64,000 nucleotides of DNA from Undibacterium hunanense (GCF_014284335.1 NZ_JACOGF010000010.1:181224-245223), one strand, 5' to 3'; numbered from the stretch's first letter, positions 25,161-35,242 are shown. Notes: generated from the sequence alone by a model not told the origin. Made by a program: numbers and translations.

Positions 25161-27164
25161 TTAAACTAAAGTCGCTTTTACTTTGGCAACGACGTTATCA
25201 ACAGTGAAGCCAAAGTATTTGAACAGGACGCCTGCTGGTGCCGATTCACCAAAAGTATCGATACCGACAACCGCGCCTTCCAAACCGACATATTTATACC
25301 AGAAGTCGGTGACACCGGCTTCGATGGCGATACGTGGCAAGCCCTTGCCCAATACCGCTGCTTTGTATGCTGCATCCTGGCGATCAAATACGTCCGTACA
25401 AGGTATGGACACCACGCGCACGGCAATACCTTGCTGTGCCAGTTCAGCCGCAGATTTGACAGCCAGTTCAATTTCGGAACCAGTCGCAATCAATACTGCT
25501 TTTGCATCAGCCACGTCTTGCAAGACATAACCACCGCGCTGGATATCAGCAATTTGCTGGGAAGTACGTTCTTGATACGGCAGGTTTTGGCGTGAAAAAA
25601 TCAGCGTCGATGGGCCATCATTGCGTTTTACCGCATGTGCCCATGCCGCTGCTGATTCCACCGTGTCACATGGACGCCAGTTATCCAGATTAGGGATCAG
25701 GCGCATGCTCGACACGTGCTCGACGGATTGATGCGTAGGGCCATCTTCACCCAGGCCGATAGAGTCATGCGTGAACACAAACAGGGTACGGATTTTCATC
25801 AGCGCTGCCATGCGGATGGCATTACGGCTGTAATCAGAGAAAGTCAGGAAGGTCGCGCCAAACGGGATATAACCACCATGCAGGGCGATACCATTCATCA
25901 TCGCGCTCATGCCGAATTCACGCACACCATAATTGATATGGTTACCGGCCTGGTTGCCACGCACGGCAACGCATTCTTTCCAGTTGGTCAGGTTGGAACC
26001 TGTCAAGTCAGCAGAACCGCCGAGGAATTCTGGCAGCGATGGCGCAAATGCCTGGATCGCATTTTGACTGGCTTTGCGGGTCGCAATATTTTCTTTTTTC
26101 TCTACGCAGGATGCAATCGCATTCGCCACCACTTCATCGAAGTTGGCTGGCAAGTCGCCATTCATGCGGCGCGTCAGTTCAGCCGCTTTTTGCGGGAACT
26201 GAGCCGTGTAGGCTGCAAATTGTGCATTCCATTCTGCTTCGGCTTTGGCGCCATCCGCTTTGGCATCCCAGGCTTCATATACGTCAGCCGGTACTTCAAA
26301 TGGCGGGTATTCCCAGCCAATGTTGGCACGTACTGCTGCGATTTCCTTGTCACCCAGAGCAGCACCGTGAACATTGTGCGTGCCTTCCATGTTTGGCGAA
26401 CCTTTGCCAATGACGGTTTTGCAGCAGATCAGGGTAGGCTTGTCAGATGTCTTGGCAGCAGCAATCGCATTGGACACGGCTTCAGCATTGTGGCCATCAA
26501 TCGCCGGGATCACATTCCAGCCATAGGCTTCAAAGCGTTTTGGGGTATTGTCTGTGAACCAGCCTTCGACGTGACCGTCGATGGAGATGCCATTGTCATC
26601 CCAGAAGGCGATCAGTTTATTCAATTGCAGTGTGCCCGCCAGTGAACAGGCTTCATGCGAAATGCCTTCCATCAGGCAACCGTCGCCCATGAAAGCATAG
26701 GTGTAATGATCAACCACTTTCAGGTCACCCTGATTGAACTCGGCAGCCAGCAGTTTTTCAGCCAGTGCCATACCAACGGCATTGGTAATGCCCTGACCCA
26801 ATGGGCCAGTGGTGGTTTCCACGCCTGGTGTCACATGCACTTCAGGGTGACCGGCAGTTTTGGAATGCAATTGGCGGAAATTCTTGATCTCATCCATAGG
26901 CAGGTCATAGCCTGTCAGGTGCAGCAGCGAATAATGCAACATCGAACCGTGGCCATTTGACAACACAAAGCGATCACGGTTAATCCATTTTGGATTGGTC
27001 GGATTGTGGCGATAATGGCCTTTCCACAAAGCAACGGCGATATCGGCCATGCCCATAGGCGCGCCCGGGTGACCGGAATTGGCTTTTTGTACCGCATCCA
27101 TGGACAAGGCACGAATTGCATTGGCCATCTTGGTAAGTGTTGCTGGCTGAAGAGATGAAATCAT
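25161..27164 (-). CDS. tkt: Transketolase
   Basis: A thiamine-diphosphate enzyme of the pentose phosphate pathway. The 667-residue protein shows [20 protein letters not shown] near residue 17, [18 protein letters not shown] near 66, the ThDP motif [30 protein letters not shown], the pyrimidine-domain [26 protein letters not shown] and [14 protein letters not shown]. Length and motif order are standard. No strong ribosome-binding site was found at 27164; the internal ATG giving MANAIRAL is a possible alternative start. Confidence 0.96.
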   Translation of the reverse strand: MISSLQPATLTKMANAIRALSMDAVQKANSGHPGAPMGMADIAVALWKGHYRHNPTNPKWINRDRFVLSNGHGSMLHYSLLHLTGYDLPMDEIKNFRQLHSKTAGHPEVHVTPGVETTTGPLGQGITNAVGMALAEKLLAAEFNQGDLKVVDHYTYAFMGDGCLMEGISHEACSLAGTLQLNKLIAFWDDNGISIDGHVEGWFTDNTPKRFEAYGWNVIPAIDGHNAEAVSNAIAAAKTSDKPTLICCKTVIGKGSPNMEGTHNVHGAALGDKEIAAVRANIGWEYPPFEVPADVYEAWDAKADGAKAEAEWNAQFAAYTAQFPQKAAELTRRMNGDLPANFDEVVANAIASCVEKKENIATRKASQNAIQAFAPSLPEFLGGSADLTGSNLTNWKECVAVRGNQAGNHINYGVREFGMSAMMNGIALHGGYIPFGATFLTFSDYSRNAIRMAALMKIRTLFVFTHDSIGLGEDGPTHQSVEHVSSMRLIPNLDNWRPCDTVESAAAWAHAVKRNDGPSTLIFSRQNLPYQERTSQQIADIQRGGYVLQDVADAKAVLIATGSEIELAVKSAAELAQQGIAVRVVSIPCTDVFDRQDAAYKAAVLGKGLPRIAIEAGVTDFWYKYVGLEGAVVGIDTFGESAPAGVLFKYFGFTVDNVVAKVKATLV

Positions 27165-27350
27165 GGTGTCAGAAGTTTGTCTTGAGAAAACTGGTCAGTG
27201 AAGCAAGCGGCTGAGGAGGAATAATTCCATCCCTGCGAAACCCGATATTTTACCAGAGCATGGGGTCCATACTACAATTGCGACGCTTCAGAAGCGCAAA
27301 CAGGCTGTTTTAGACTGTAAAATCACTGGGTTTATCTATAAAGCTTACGC

Positions 27351-30300
27351 ATGTCATCAAAAAAACGTCATTTCTCCCTCGACGAACTTGCCCGGCAATT
27401 TCCCCATGAGGTGTTCATCCGTGGTATCAGTTATGCAACAGAAAACAAGGTCAGGGGCTGGAGTTTTGATAATGATTTCGTAGAAAGCGAAGTTCAGGGC
27501 AGTGGCCGCAATATCTATACGCAAGAGATAGAACTGGTGTTTGAGAATGAAACACTGGAAGCCGTCAATGGCGCCTGCAGTTGCCCGGTTGAATACAATT
27601 GTAAGCATGTAGCAGCCGTTTTACTCAATATTCTTGATCACCAGAACAAGGCCAGCCCACCACCCGACCAGGCAGACGGTAATGGCACGGCACTGGGTTT
27701 CACCGAACAGAAGTGGCTGCGCGAACTGGAATTTGCCCGGCATGACAGCCCTGCCCTGATCACTGAGAGCGAATCCGGCAACGAAGAATCAGACGACGGC
27801 ATGCTGATTTTCAGCCTGTCCACCGTGGCGGGCAGCAAGGAAGTAAGGCTGATACCCGGCAAGGCCAAACAGAATGCCAAAGGCGATCTGAAATACACCA
27901 AGCTGTCGCTGGCGGTGCGCGATATGATGAAATCAGCCCATTTTCTGCAAGAAGCAGATTACGAATTGCTGGCGCTATTCAATATGTGCACGATGAATTC
28001 GTTTTATTACTCGCACTATTCGCCCAAAGGCAGGATGGGTGCGGTCTTGCTCGAACGCGTCGCCAAAGCTGGCAAACTGTATTGGCTGAATACGGAAAAC
28101 AAACAAAGCCAGTTATCCAGACTGACTTACCATCCTTTACAACAGGCCCATCTGACCTGGCAGGAAGACAAGGACTACCTGCGGCTGCGCTGGCAAGTCG
28201 ATGGCGTCGACGCAGAGACATCGGTCTCTGCCGATTCAACACCTGGCCCTTACATATTACCCACCGAACCACCGTGGCTGATCGGCCAGAACAGTTGCGG
28301 CGAGCTGCATGTGGCCGCTACCGGCAAGTTTCCCCTGCCCACGTTAATCAACCTGGTGCAGGAAGCCCCCTTGCTGGCTGTTACCCGCACGGAAACCCGG
28401 CTGGCCATGGCAAATCGTCTGCTGGACATGGGCTTGCAACACCTAATTCCACTGCCTGCCGAGCTGGATGCCCAGGTGCGTGCCGATGTACGTATGCGCC
28501 CGGTACTTGAATTGAATGCCCTGACCACAGCCGACCTGTGTACTGATTACGCCGTCCTGCGCTTTGCCTATGAAAATGTAATGGCAGAAGCCGATCAGGC
28601 AGGCGATAGCCTGCTGCGTCGCGGCCAGCACGGGCTGGAAAACATACTCAGGGATCAGCCTGCCGAACAAGCCGCAAAGCAAACCCTGAAAGATCTGGGG
28701 TTTCAACTGCAAGTGGTACCCGGACATGAAAAAGACCTGTTGCAATGTCTGCCAGACCAGAATGCCTGGCTACATTTTGCGACAAAAGACTTGCCCGGTC
28801 TGATCAGCCAGGGCTGGGATATACGCCAGCAAGACGACTATCGCTACAACCTGCAGGAAGTCGAAGACTGGTACGCAGAAGTGGATGAGGATAACCAGCA
28901 ATCGGTTTGGTTTGAGCTGGAACTGGGTATCGTCGTCAACCAGACCAAGATTTCATTGCTACCGCTACTGGTGAGCCTGATACGCCAGGCACCGCAAGAC
29001 TTTAGCCTGCAACAAGTCAATCAGCGTGCCGATGACGAACAGGTTTTGCTGGCCCTGCCTGACAATACCCGCGTCGCCCTACCCTATGCGCGCATCAAGC
29101 CTATCCTGCTGATCCTGGGCGAGCTGTATTTCAATGAACATCAAGGCGACAAACTGCGGCTACCCATGCTGGACGCGGCACGCCTGGCAGAACTATCGGC
29201 CACCACCCATTTGCGCTGGATAGGTGGCGAACGCCAGCAAAGCTTTGGCCAACGCCTGGCAACATTTGGTGGCATCAATACCATCACCCCGCCCGCAGGC
29301 TTGCGCGCCAGCCTGCGCGATTACCAGAAAGAAGGCGTGGCATGGATGCAGTTTTTGCGCGAATACCAGCTGGCCGGCATACTGGCTGACGACATGGGTC
29401 TGGGCAAGACCATACAAACCCTGACCCATATCCTGATAGAAAAAGAAGCCGGTCGTTTAAGCCAGCCAGCACTGGTAGTTGCCCCGACCAGTCTGATGGA
29501 TAACTGGGCCAGCGAAGCACAACGCTTTGCCCCCGATTTGCGGGTACTGGTCTTGCAGGGCAAAGACCGCAGCAAACTGTTTGAACAAATCCCCCAGGTG
29601 GACCTGGTACTGACTACCTATGCCCTGCTGCCGCGCGATGAAGAAGCATTGCGTGCGCATCGCTATCATTTGCTGATACTCGACGAAGCGCAGTACATCA
29701 AAAATGCCCAGGCCAAGGCCAGCCAGACTGCCAGCTTGCTGCAAGCGAATCACCGCCTGTGCCTGACCGGTACGCCCTTGCAAAATCATCTGGGGGAACT
29801 GTGGTCGCAATTCAATTTCCTTATGCCGGGCCTGCTGGGAGATATCAAGTCCTTTACCAAAGACTTCCAGCACCCCATAGAAAAGCTGGGTGACAGCCAG
29901 CGCCACGCCCTGCTGACACGTCGCATCAAACCGTTTTTACTGCGTCGTACCAAGGACAAGGTGGCGACGGAATTGCCCGCCAAGACCGAAGTCTTGCGCC
30001 ACATAGAACTCAGCGGTGCGCAACGTGACCTGTACGAAACCGTGCGCCTGGCGATGGATGAAAAAGTCCGTGAAGAAATCGCCAAGAAAGGTGTGGCACG
30101 CAGCCAGATCGTCATCCTTGACGCACTACTGAAACTGCGCCAGGTATGCTGCGATCCACGACTGGTCAAGATTACTGGTGCCAAGGCTACTAATGCTACC
30201 AATGCATCCAAGTCGGCCAAAAATGGCAAGGATAAAATGCCGCCTTCAGCCAAGCTGGAAGAATTGCTGGCCATGATCGATGAACTGCTGGCCGAAGGCC

Positions 30301-30758
30301 GCAAGATCCTGGTATTTTCACAGTTCACCAGTATGCTCGGCCTGATCGCCGAAGCACTGACTGAAAAGCAGTTGCGCTTTGCGATACTGACTGGCGATAC
30401 AGAACACCGTGGCGAAGTGGTACGCCGTTTCCAGGAAGGTGATATCCCCCTGTTTTTGATCAGCCTGAAAGCTGGTGGCGTGGGTCTGAACCTGACAGCA
30501 GCCGACACCGTCATCCACTATGACCCATGGTGGAACCCGGCCGCAGAAAACCAGGCTACCGACCGCGCCTGGCGCATAGGGCAAGACAAGCCCGTATTTG
30601 TCTATCGCCTGATCGCCAAGGGCACACTGGAAGAAAAAATCCAGGAAATGCAGGTAAAAAAATCCGACCTGGCCCGTGCCATACTGGGTCAGGGCGAAAT
30701 CGCCAGCGTGCAACTGACGGCAGAAGACTTGCAGGGCATTTTTGAACCACTGAATTAA
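27351..30758 (+). CDS. SWIM-domain SNF2-family helicase
   Basis: A 1135-residue putative DNA-dependent ATPase. The N-terminus has a SWIM zinc motif with C76, C78, C84 and H86 (CSCPVEYNCKH). A long middle region follows, then a SNF2 motor: motif I DDMGLGKTIQTL near residue 682, the DEAQ box in LILDEAQYIKNA near 775, LTGTPLQNHLGELWSQFNFL, and the second lobe with VFSQFTSMLGLIAEAL and ATDRAWRIGQ near 1065. Bacterial members are thought to act on DNA-protein complexes or transcription. It ends only 10 bp before the polyamine gene and so is probably its operon partner; a functional link is not obvious. Confidence 0.92.
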   Translation: MSSKKRHFSLDELARQFPHEVFIRGISYATENKVRGWSFDNDFVESEVQGSGRNIYTQEIELVFENETLEAVNGACSCPVEYNCKHVAAVLLNILDHQNKASPPPDQADGNGTALGFTEQKWLRELEFARHDSPALITESESGNEESDDGMLIFSLSTVAGSKEVRLIPGKAKQNAKGDLKYTKLSLAVRDMMKSAHFLQEADYELLALFNMCTMNSFYYSHYSPKGRMGAVLLERVAKAGKLYWLNTENKQSQLSRLTYHPLQQAHLTWQEDKDYLRLRWQVDGVDAETSVSADSTPGPYILPTEPPWLIGQNSCGELHVAATGKFPLPTLINLVQEAPLLAVTRTETRLAMANRLLDMGLQHLIPLPAELDAQVRADVRMRPVLELNALTTADLCTDYAVLRFAYENVMAEADQAGDSLLRRGQHGLENILRDQPAEQAAKQTLKDLGFQLQVVPGHEKDLLQCLPDQNAWLHFATKDLPGLISQGWDIRQQDDYRYNLQEVEDWYAEVDEDNQQSVWFELELGIVVNQTKISLLPLLVSLIRQAPQDFSLQQVNQRADDEQVLLALPDNTRVALPYARIKPILLILGELYFNEHQGDKLRLPMLDAARLAELSATTHLRWIGGERQQSFGQRLATFGGINTITPPAGLRASLRDYQKEGVAWMQFLREYQLAGILADDMGLGKTIQTLTHILIEKEAGRLSQPALVVAPTSLMDNWASEAQRFAPDLRVLVLQGKDRSKLFEQIPQVDLVLTTYALLPRDEEALRAHRYHLLILDEAQYIKNAQAKASQTASLLQANHRLCLTGTPLQNHLGELWSQFNFLMPGLLGDIKSFTKDFQHPIEKLGDSQRHALLTRRIKPFLLRRTKDKVATELPAKTEVLRHIELSGAQRDLYETVRLAMDEKVREEIAKKGVARSQIVILDALLKLRQVCCDPRLVKITGAKATNATNASKSAKNGKDKMPPSAKLEELLAMIDELLAEGRKILVFSQFTSMLGLIAEALTEKQLRFAILTGDTEHRGEVVRRFQEGDIPLFLISLKAGGVGLNLTAADTVIHYDPWWNPAAENQATDRAWRIGQDKPVFVYRLIAKGTLEEKIQEMQVKKSDLARAILGQGEIASVQLTAEDLQGIFEPLN

Positions 30759-30768
30759 AGAAAGACTT

Positions 30769-32058
30769 ATGGAAGGCTTACACCTGACCGCCGACTGCTT
30801 CAATTGTGAAGCAGCGCCAGAATATTTCGTCAGCCCGGAAAGCCTGCGTCTGTGCCTGAGTGACATCACCATCGCTGCCGGCCTGACCATAGTCGGTGAA
30901 AAATTTCACCCCTTCACGCATGAAGATGGCAGCCCGGCTGGCGTCACCGGTGCCCTGCTACTGGCAGAATCGCATGTCGCCATCCATACCTGGCCAGAAC
31001 GTCATGCGGTGACGCTGGATGTGTATGTCTGCAACTTCAACCATGACAATGGCAGCAAGGCCAGGCAGATTGTTGATGCGCTGATTGCCGTGTTCAAGCC
31101 AGGTACGGTATCACGACAGGAACTGCAACGCGGTGAGAATGCCTCTGACCCGACCACTGGCCTGATCACTGATCTGACCACTGGCCTGGCCACTAGCCTT
31201 ACATTTGAAGCCCTGAGCGACCACAGCTTTGCTGCTACCCGCATCAACCAGGTATTAGCAAGACACACCAGCGCCATGCAAGACATAGAGATCGCCGACA
31301 CCAGCGATTTTGGCAAAGTCATGCGACTAGATGGTGCCATGATGACCTCGGAAAAAGACGAATTCTTTTATCATGAATGCCTGGTCCACCCCGCCGCGAT
31401 TGCTCACCCGGAACCACGTACCGCCCTGATCATAGGCGGTGGTGATGGCGGTTCCTGCGAAGAATTGCTCAAGCACCCCAGCATCACCAGCATCACCCTG
31501 TGTGAAATTGATGCCGATGTAGTCGCCATGGCGCGCCAGCACCTCGGCAATATCCATCGTGGTGCCCTGGATGATTCAAAAATACAACACCGCCATGAAG
31601 ACGGCTTTGCCTATGTAGGTTCATGCAGCGATGTCTACGACCTGATTTTGCTGGATCTGACCGACCCCGTCAGCCCCACCGGCAATTCGCTGGCGGCCAC
31701 CTGCATGACGGAAGAATTTTTCCAGATCTGCGCCCGACGCCTGACAGCAGAAGGCATGCTGGTGCTGCACCTGGGCAGCCCGTTTTATCATCCCGAACGC
31801 TTCAGGACTACACTGACCAAACTGCAAACAGCGTTTGCACAGATCCATCCTTACACGGTATTCATCCCTCTGTACGGTGCCCTGTGGGGTATGGCAATTG
31901 CCAGCAAACAGCTCAATCCCCAGGCAATTGCCGCGTCAACGGTAAATCAGCGCATCAAACACCGTGGCTTGCCGTTGCTAAAGTATTACAATGCGGATGT
32001 GCATCAGGCATTATTTGCTTTACCCAATTATGTGAAAGACCTGATGCCGGCCACCTGA
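30769..32058 (+). CDS. Fused S-adenosylmethionine decarboxylase / spermidine synthase
   Basis: A 429-residue two-domain enzyme. Residues 1-125 are a prokaryotic AdoMet decarboxylase: the self-cleaving serine S68 in AESHVAIHTWPE, H73 and C88 keep the 5- and 20-residue spacing of the known catalytic triad. Residues ~155-420 are an aminopropyltransferase: GKVMRLDGAMM, DEFFYHE, the AdoMet loop IIGGGDGGSCEE, and the catalytic acid in LLDLTDPVSPTGNS. One chain could therefore make decarboxylated AdoMet and transfer its aminopropyl group to putrescine. The usual Gln after LDG is Met here. The downstream ATP-grasp ligase suggests the product is used further. Confidence 0.92.
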   Translation: MEGLHLTADCFNCEAAPEYFVSPESLRLCLSDITIAAGLTIVGEKFHPFTHEDGSPAGVTGALLLAESHVAIHTWPERHAVTLDVYVCNFNHDNGSKARQIVDALIAVFKPGTVSRQELQRGENASDPTTGLITDLTTGLATSLTFEALSDHSFAATRINQVLARHTSAMQDIEIADTSDFGKVMRLDGAMMTSEKDEFFYHECLVHPAAIAHPEPRTALIIGGGDGGSCEELLKHPSITSITLCEIDADVVAMARQHLGNIHRGALDDSKIQHRHEDGFAYVGSCSDVYDLILLDLTDPVSPTGNSLAATCMTEEFFQICARRLTAEGMLVLHLGSPFYHPERFRTTLTKLQTAFAQIHPYTVFIPLYGALWGMAIASKQLNPQAIAASTVNQRIKHRGLPLLKYYNADVHQALFALPNYVKDLMPAT

Positions 32059-32071
32059 ACCAGGAGAAACC

Positions 32072-32566
32072 GTGAGTGCCGGAAAAAACAAACAACATGG
32101 CAAACGCAGGGCAAGCCGTACCCTGCCGCTAATGCTAGTGACCAGTGCTGCACTGACTGCCTGTAGCAGCAGTGACAGTGACAGCAACCAGGAACTGACC
32201 GCCATACGCGATCAGTACAAGAGCCTGGAAGACTGCCGCAAGGACTGGGGCGATGGCCCCGCCTGTGAATCAGTCGCCACCAGCAACCTGAATACGGATG
32301 CAAATCTGAACAACACAGGTACAGGTACGGGCAATGGCTACACCGGTTCATCCTACACGGGCACCGGCGGACATTACAGTGGTTACAACATGCATTACTT
32401 TGGTCCGCACTACAGTCCGGGCAACCGTGAAACTGCGCAAAGAAGTTTTGGCTTTCAGGGTGGCAGTAGCGACCATGCGGTCAGCCGCAGCACCAGTGTC
32501 AGCCGTGGCAGCGTCAGCCGTGGTGGTTTTGGCAGTACGTCACGCGGTTCTTCCGGGGGCGGTTAA
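32072..32566 (+). CDS. YgiB-like (DUF1190-type) lipoprotein
   Basis: A 164-residue protein starting at a GTG with AGGAG seven bases upstream. A basic N-terminus and hydrophobic stretch lead to a lipobox (LTAC, lipidated C31). Then follow a short conserved segment (YKSLEDCRKDWGDGPACES), a Gly/Tyr/Thr-rich middle (YFGPHYSPG) and a Ser/Arg/Gly-rich tail (SRGSVSRGGFGSTSRGSSGG). The composition and neighbourhood match the YgiB family, always found beside YgiC-type ligases. It overlaps the ligase start by one base, so the two are coupled. It may be an acceptor or anchor for the ligase product; that is speculation. Confidence 0.82.
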   Translation: MSAGKNKQHGKRRASRTLPLMLVTSAALTACSSSDSDSNQELTAIRDQYKSLEDCRKDWGDGPACESVATSNLNTDANLNNTGTGTGNGYTGSSYTGTGGHYSGYNMHYFGPHYSPGNRETAQRSFGFQGGSSDHAVSRSTSVSRGSVSRGGFGSTSRGSSGGG

Positions 32567-33699
32567 TGATACGTACCTCACTCACGCCACGCGCGGGCTG
32601 GCAACAGCAATTTGAATCGCTTGGCTTTAGCTACCATTCCATCGATGGTCTGTATTGGGACGAACGTTATGCCTACTGCTTTACCGCAGAACAGATCGAC
32701 GTACTGGAACAGGCCAGCCTTGATCTGCATCAGATGTCGCTGCAGGCGGTGGACCACGTCATCAAAAATGGCATGCAGGAAAAATTTGCCATCCCCAGCG
32801 CATTCTGGTCGCAGGTGGAAGACAGCTGGCGCAGCAAAGAATTTTCGCTGTATGGCCGCTTTGATCTCAGCTGGAATGGCAGCGGCGCACCCAAGATGCT
32901 CGAATACAACGCCGATACCCCGACCGGTCTGGTGGAATCCAGCGTGGCGCAATGGTACTGGCTACAGGACGTGCATCCGGATGCAGACCAGTTCAATTCC
33001 CTGCATGAAAAACTGATAGAACAGTGGAAGAAATTCCCCAACAAGGGCATGCTGCATTTCGCCTGCGCAGGTGGTAACGAAGAAGATGAAGGCAATCTTT
33101 CTTACTTGCGCGACACCGCCATACAGGCAGGCTTTGCCACCAAACAATGCGCCATAGAAAGCCTTGGCTGGGATGAAGCAGAAGGCATGTTTGTCGATGA
33201 TGCCGACAGCCAGATAGACAACCTGTTCAAACTCTATCCCTGGGAATGGCTGTGTCGCGAAGATTTCGCCAACCATTTGCTGAAGCGGCCCATGCGTATC
33301 ATAGAGCCTGCATGGAAAATGGTATTGTCCAACAAAGCCATACTGCCAATACTATGGGAACTGTTTCCGAATCACCCCAACCTGCTGCCCGCGTCGTTTG
33401 ATGCCTGGCGCATCAGTGGCAATCATGTGAAAAAACCGCTGTATTCACGCGAAGGTGAAAACATTTCCATCTATGCCGATGGTCAGGTGCTGCATACTGA
33501 CGGTGACTATGGTGCCGAAGGCTATATCTATCAGGCGTATGCACCCCAGCCCAGGTTTGATGATGGCATCACACCGGCATATACATCCATCGGTGCCTGG
33601 ATAGTCGGTGACGAACCGGCGGGCATAGGCATACGCGAAGATGAAACCCTGATCACCAAGAACACCAGCCGTTTCATTCCCCATTATTTTGTAGAATAG
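32566..33699 (+). CDS. Glutathionylspermidine-synthase-like ATP-grasp ligase (YgiC type)
   Basis: A 377-residue protein of the C-N ligase family that includes the synthetase half of glutathionylspermidine synthase. Family patterns are YHSIDGLYWDERYAYCF near residue 22, LYGRFDLSWNG near 97, LEYNADTPTGLVESSVAQW near 111, EWLCREDFANHL near 225, MRIIEPAWKMVLSNKAILP, and the final IGAWIVGDEPAGIGIREDE. It lacks the amidase half. In its family such enzymes form an amide bond with a polyamine. The directly upstream spermidine synthase supports a polyamine substrate, but the acceptor is unknown. Confidence 0.9.
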   Translation: MIRTSLTPRAGWQQQFESLGFSYHSIDGLYWDERYAYCFTAEQIDVLEQASLDLHQMSLQAVDHVIKNGMQEKFAIPSAFWSQVEDSWRSKEFSLYGRFDLSWNGSGAPKMLEYNADTPTGLVESSVAQWYWLQDVHPDADQFNSLHEKLIEQWKKFPNKGMLHFACAGGNEEDEGNLSYLRDTAIQAGFATKQCAIESLGWDEAEGMFVDDADSQIDNLFKLYPWEWLCREDFANHLLKRPMRIIEPAWKMVLSNKAILPILWELFPNHPNLLPASFDAWRISGNHVKKPLYSREGENISIYADGQVLHTDGDYGAEGYIYQAYAPQPRFDDGITPAYTSIGAWIVGDEPAGIGIREDETLITKNTSRFIPHYFVE

Positions 33700-33707
33700 G
33701 ATGCCCC

Positions 33708-34115
33708 ATGAGTGAACAATTAGTGACGCACGGGCTAATCGCCTTCTTCAGCCATATCGCCGCCGCCTTTGTCTTGCTGGCGGTCTTCGTGGTGGTCTAT
33801 ATCCGCATTACCCCGTATCGCGAAATCGCCCTGATACGTGCTGGCAATGTGGCAGCAGCCGCCAGCCTTTCTGGTGCTGTGCTTGGTTACTGTACTGCAC
33901 TGGCATCAGCCATCGCCAACAGTGTCAGCCTGGTGGACATGTGTTTCTGGGGTGTGGTGGCACTAGTCATACAGTTGCTGGCATTTGGTGTTGCCCGCCT
34001 GCTGATACCGGGCATTGTGTCTGACATACCGGACAATAAAATTGCCTCAGGCGTTTTCCTGGGGGCACTGAGTCTGGGATTGGGGATGCTCAATGCCGCC
34101 TGTATGACATACTAG
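33708..34115 (+). CDS. DUF350 membrane protein (YjfL type)
   Basis: A 135-residue inner-membrane protein with four hydrophobic helices (FFSHIAAAFVLLAVFVVVYI, then AAAASLSGAVLGYCTALASA, MCFWGVVALVIQLLAFGVAR and ASGVFLGALSLGLGMLNAA). This pattern and length fit DUF350. Such proteins are regular partners of YgiC-like ligases, which are 8 bp upstream here. A role in moving or presenting the ligated polyamine compound is possible. The stop codon TAG lies within the left end of an inserted repeat element, so the original C-terminus may have been slightly different. Confidence 0.88.
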   Translation: MSEQLVTHGLIAFFSHIAAAFVLLAVFVVVYIRITPYREIALIRAGNVAAAASLSGAVLGYCTALASAIANSVSLVDMCFWGVVALVIQLLAFGVARLLIPGIVSDIPDNKIASGVFLGALSLGLGMLNAACMTY

Positions 34116-34284
34116 TGGACTGTAACAATTGAAAACAGAGTGCCTTCCACTTGCACGACGATCATGGCTGCGTTGCAAATGCTCGCGATAGTTCACTATC
34201 GCTACGCACAAGTGTTAACCTTGCCTTGCCCTGATCGCCGGGCAAGCGTCTTTCACTTCTGTTTCAACTGTTACAGTCCACTAG
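34112..34284. mobile_element. MITE-like element with CTAG at both ends
   Basis: Ends are TGGACTGTAACAATTGAAA and, inverted, TGGACTGTAACAGTTGAAA, each next to CTAG, which looks like a 4-bp target duplication of the kind used by IS5-family transposases. The interior has a second palindrome GCGATAGTTCACTATCGC (about 34187-34204) and no reading frame. It is a candidate non-autonomous transposable element. It begins on the last codons of the DUF350 gene. Confidence 0.75.
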
Positions 34285-34312
34285 AAAAAGTTTTAAATTA
34301 ATCGAGAAAGCA

Positions 34313-35038
34313 ATGCCACGTTTTTATTGTCCGCTGCCCTTGAGTATAGGTTCCAGCATTGCCCTGCCGGATGAAGTTGCACATCATGTGTTTGTGCTGC
34401 GCCAGAGTGTCGGTGACAACATTCATATTTTTAATGGCGAAGGTGGCTGCCATGTCGCTACCCTGACCGAAGTCGGCAAGAAAAATGTGACCGCAGATGT
34501 CAAAGTATTTTTGCCGGAAGAATGTGAGCTGCCCTATTCATTAAACCTGGTGCAGGCCCTGCCGGAAGCATCAAAAATGGACTGGATCATAGAAAAGGCC
34601 ATGGAACTGGGCGTCAGCGCCATACAGCCATTGGCGGCGCAACGTTGCGTCGTCAAGCTGTCGGCAGAACGTGCCGAGAAGAAACAGGCACACTGGCAAG
34701 GCATTATCGTTGCCGCTGCCGAACAGTGTGGTCGCAACCGCCTCGCCCATCTGGCACCGGTGATGAACTACACCCAGTGGCTGGGCCAGCAGGACATGCA
34801 TCAGAGAATATTACTGACTCCACGCGCTGACCAGTCACTGGCCGACTGGTCACGCCACCACCCGGCGCAAGCCGTCAGCCTGATGATAGGGCCGGAAGGT
34901 GGTTATACGGATGAAGAAGAAAATCTTGCCATCAAACATGGTGTGCTGGCCCTTTCGATGGGCCCGCGTATCTTGCGTACCGAGACAGCAGGCCTGGCCG
35001 CCATTGCCATGTTGAATGCCGCTTGGGGCGGAATGTAA
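34313..35038 (+). CDS. rsmE: 16S rRNA m3U1498 methyltransferase RsmE
   Basis: A SPOUT-class methyltransferase of 241 residues acting on the 30S subunit. It begins MPRFYCPLPL, has an N-terminal PUA-like domain (HHVFVLRQSVGDNIHIFNGEG), then the methyltransferase body with QALPEASKMDWIIEKAMELG, PLAAQRCVVKL and the trefoil-knot motifs LMIGPEGGYTDEEENLA and SMGPRILRTETA. It follows the MITE-like element by 28 bp and probably has its own promoter. Confidence 0.96.
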   Translation: MPRFYCPLPLSIGSSIALPDEVAHHVFVLRQSVGDNIHIFNGEGGCHVATLTEVGKKNVTADVKVFLPEECELPYSLNLVQALPEASKMDWIIEKAMELGVSAIQPLAAQRCVVKLSAERAEKKQAHWQGIIVAAAEQCGRNRLAHLAPVMNYTQWLGQQDMHQRILLTPRADQSLADWSRHHPAQAVSLMIGPEGGYTDEEENLAIKHGVLALSMGPRILRTETAGLAAIAMLNAAWGGM

Positions 35039-35044
35039 TTCAAA

Positions 35045-35242
35045 TAGGACTTACGCAAAACCGCCCCAGCTGCGTTGCAGCTCCCGCATTTAGCAAGATT
35101 CGGTACTAAAGTACTGTCTTCGTCGCTGACGGTGTAGTCGGTGTTTCAGGCAACACGTTGCCTGCCGACGAAACGAACCTCCCATGCAAGGGAGATTCCC
35201 TAAAAGCGATAACCTTGCTGAGACAATTTTGCATAAGTTCTA
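35045..35242. repeat. Inverted-repeat element, GGACTTACGCAAAA family (interrupted copy)
   Basis: Left arm TAGGACTTACGCAAAACCGC (35045 on) pairs with a diverged right arm ending AAGTTCTA at 35242. The centre holds GTACTAAAGTAC, as in the 103-bp copy at 55016-55118. About 80 bp of extra sequence, including the palindrome AGGCAACACGTTGCCT, interrupts the right half. It follows rsmE by 6 bp and has no coding content. Confidence 0.65.
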
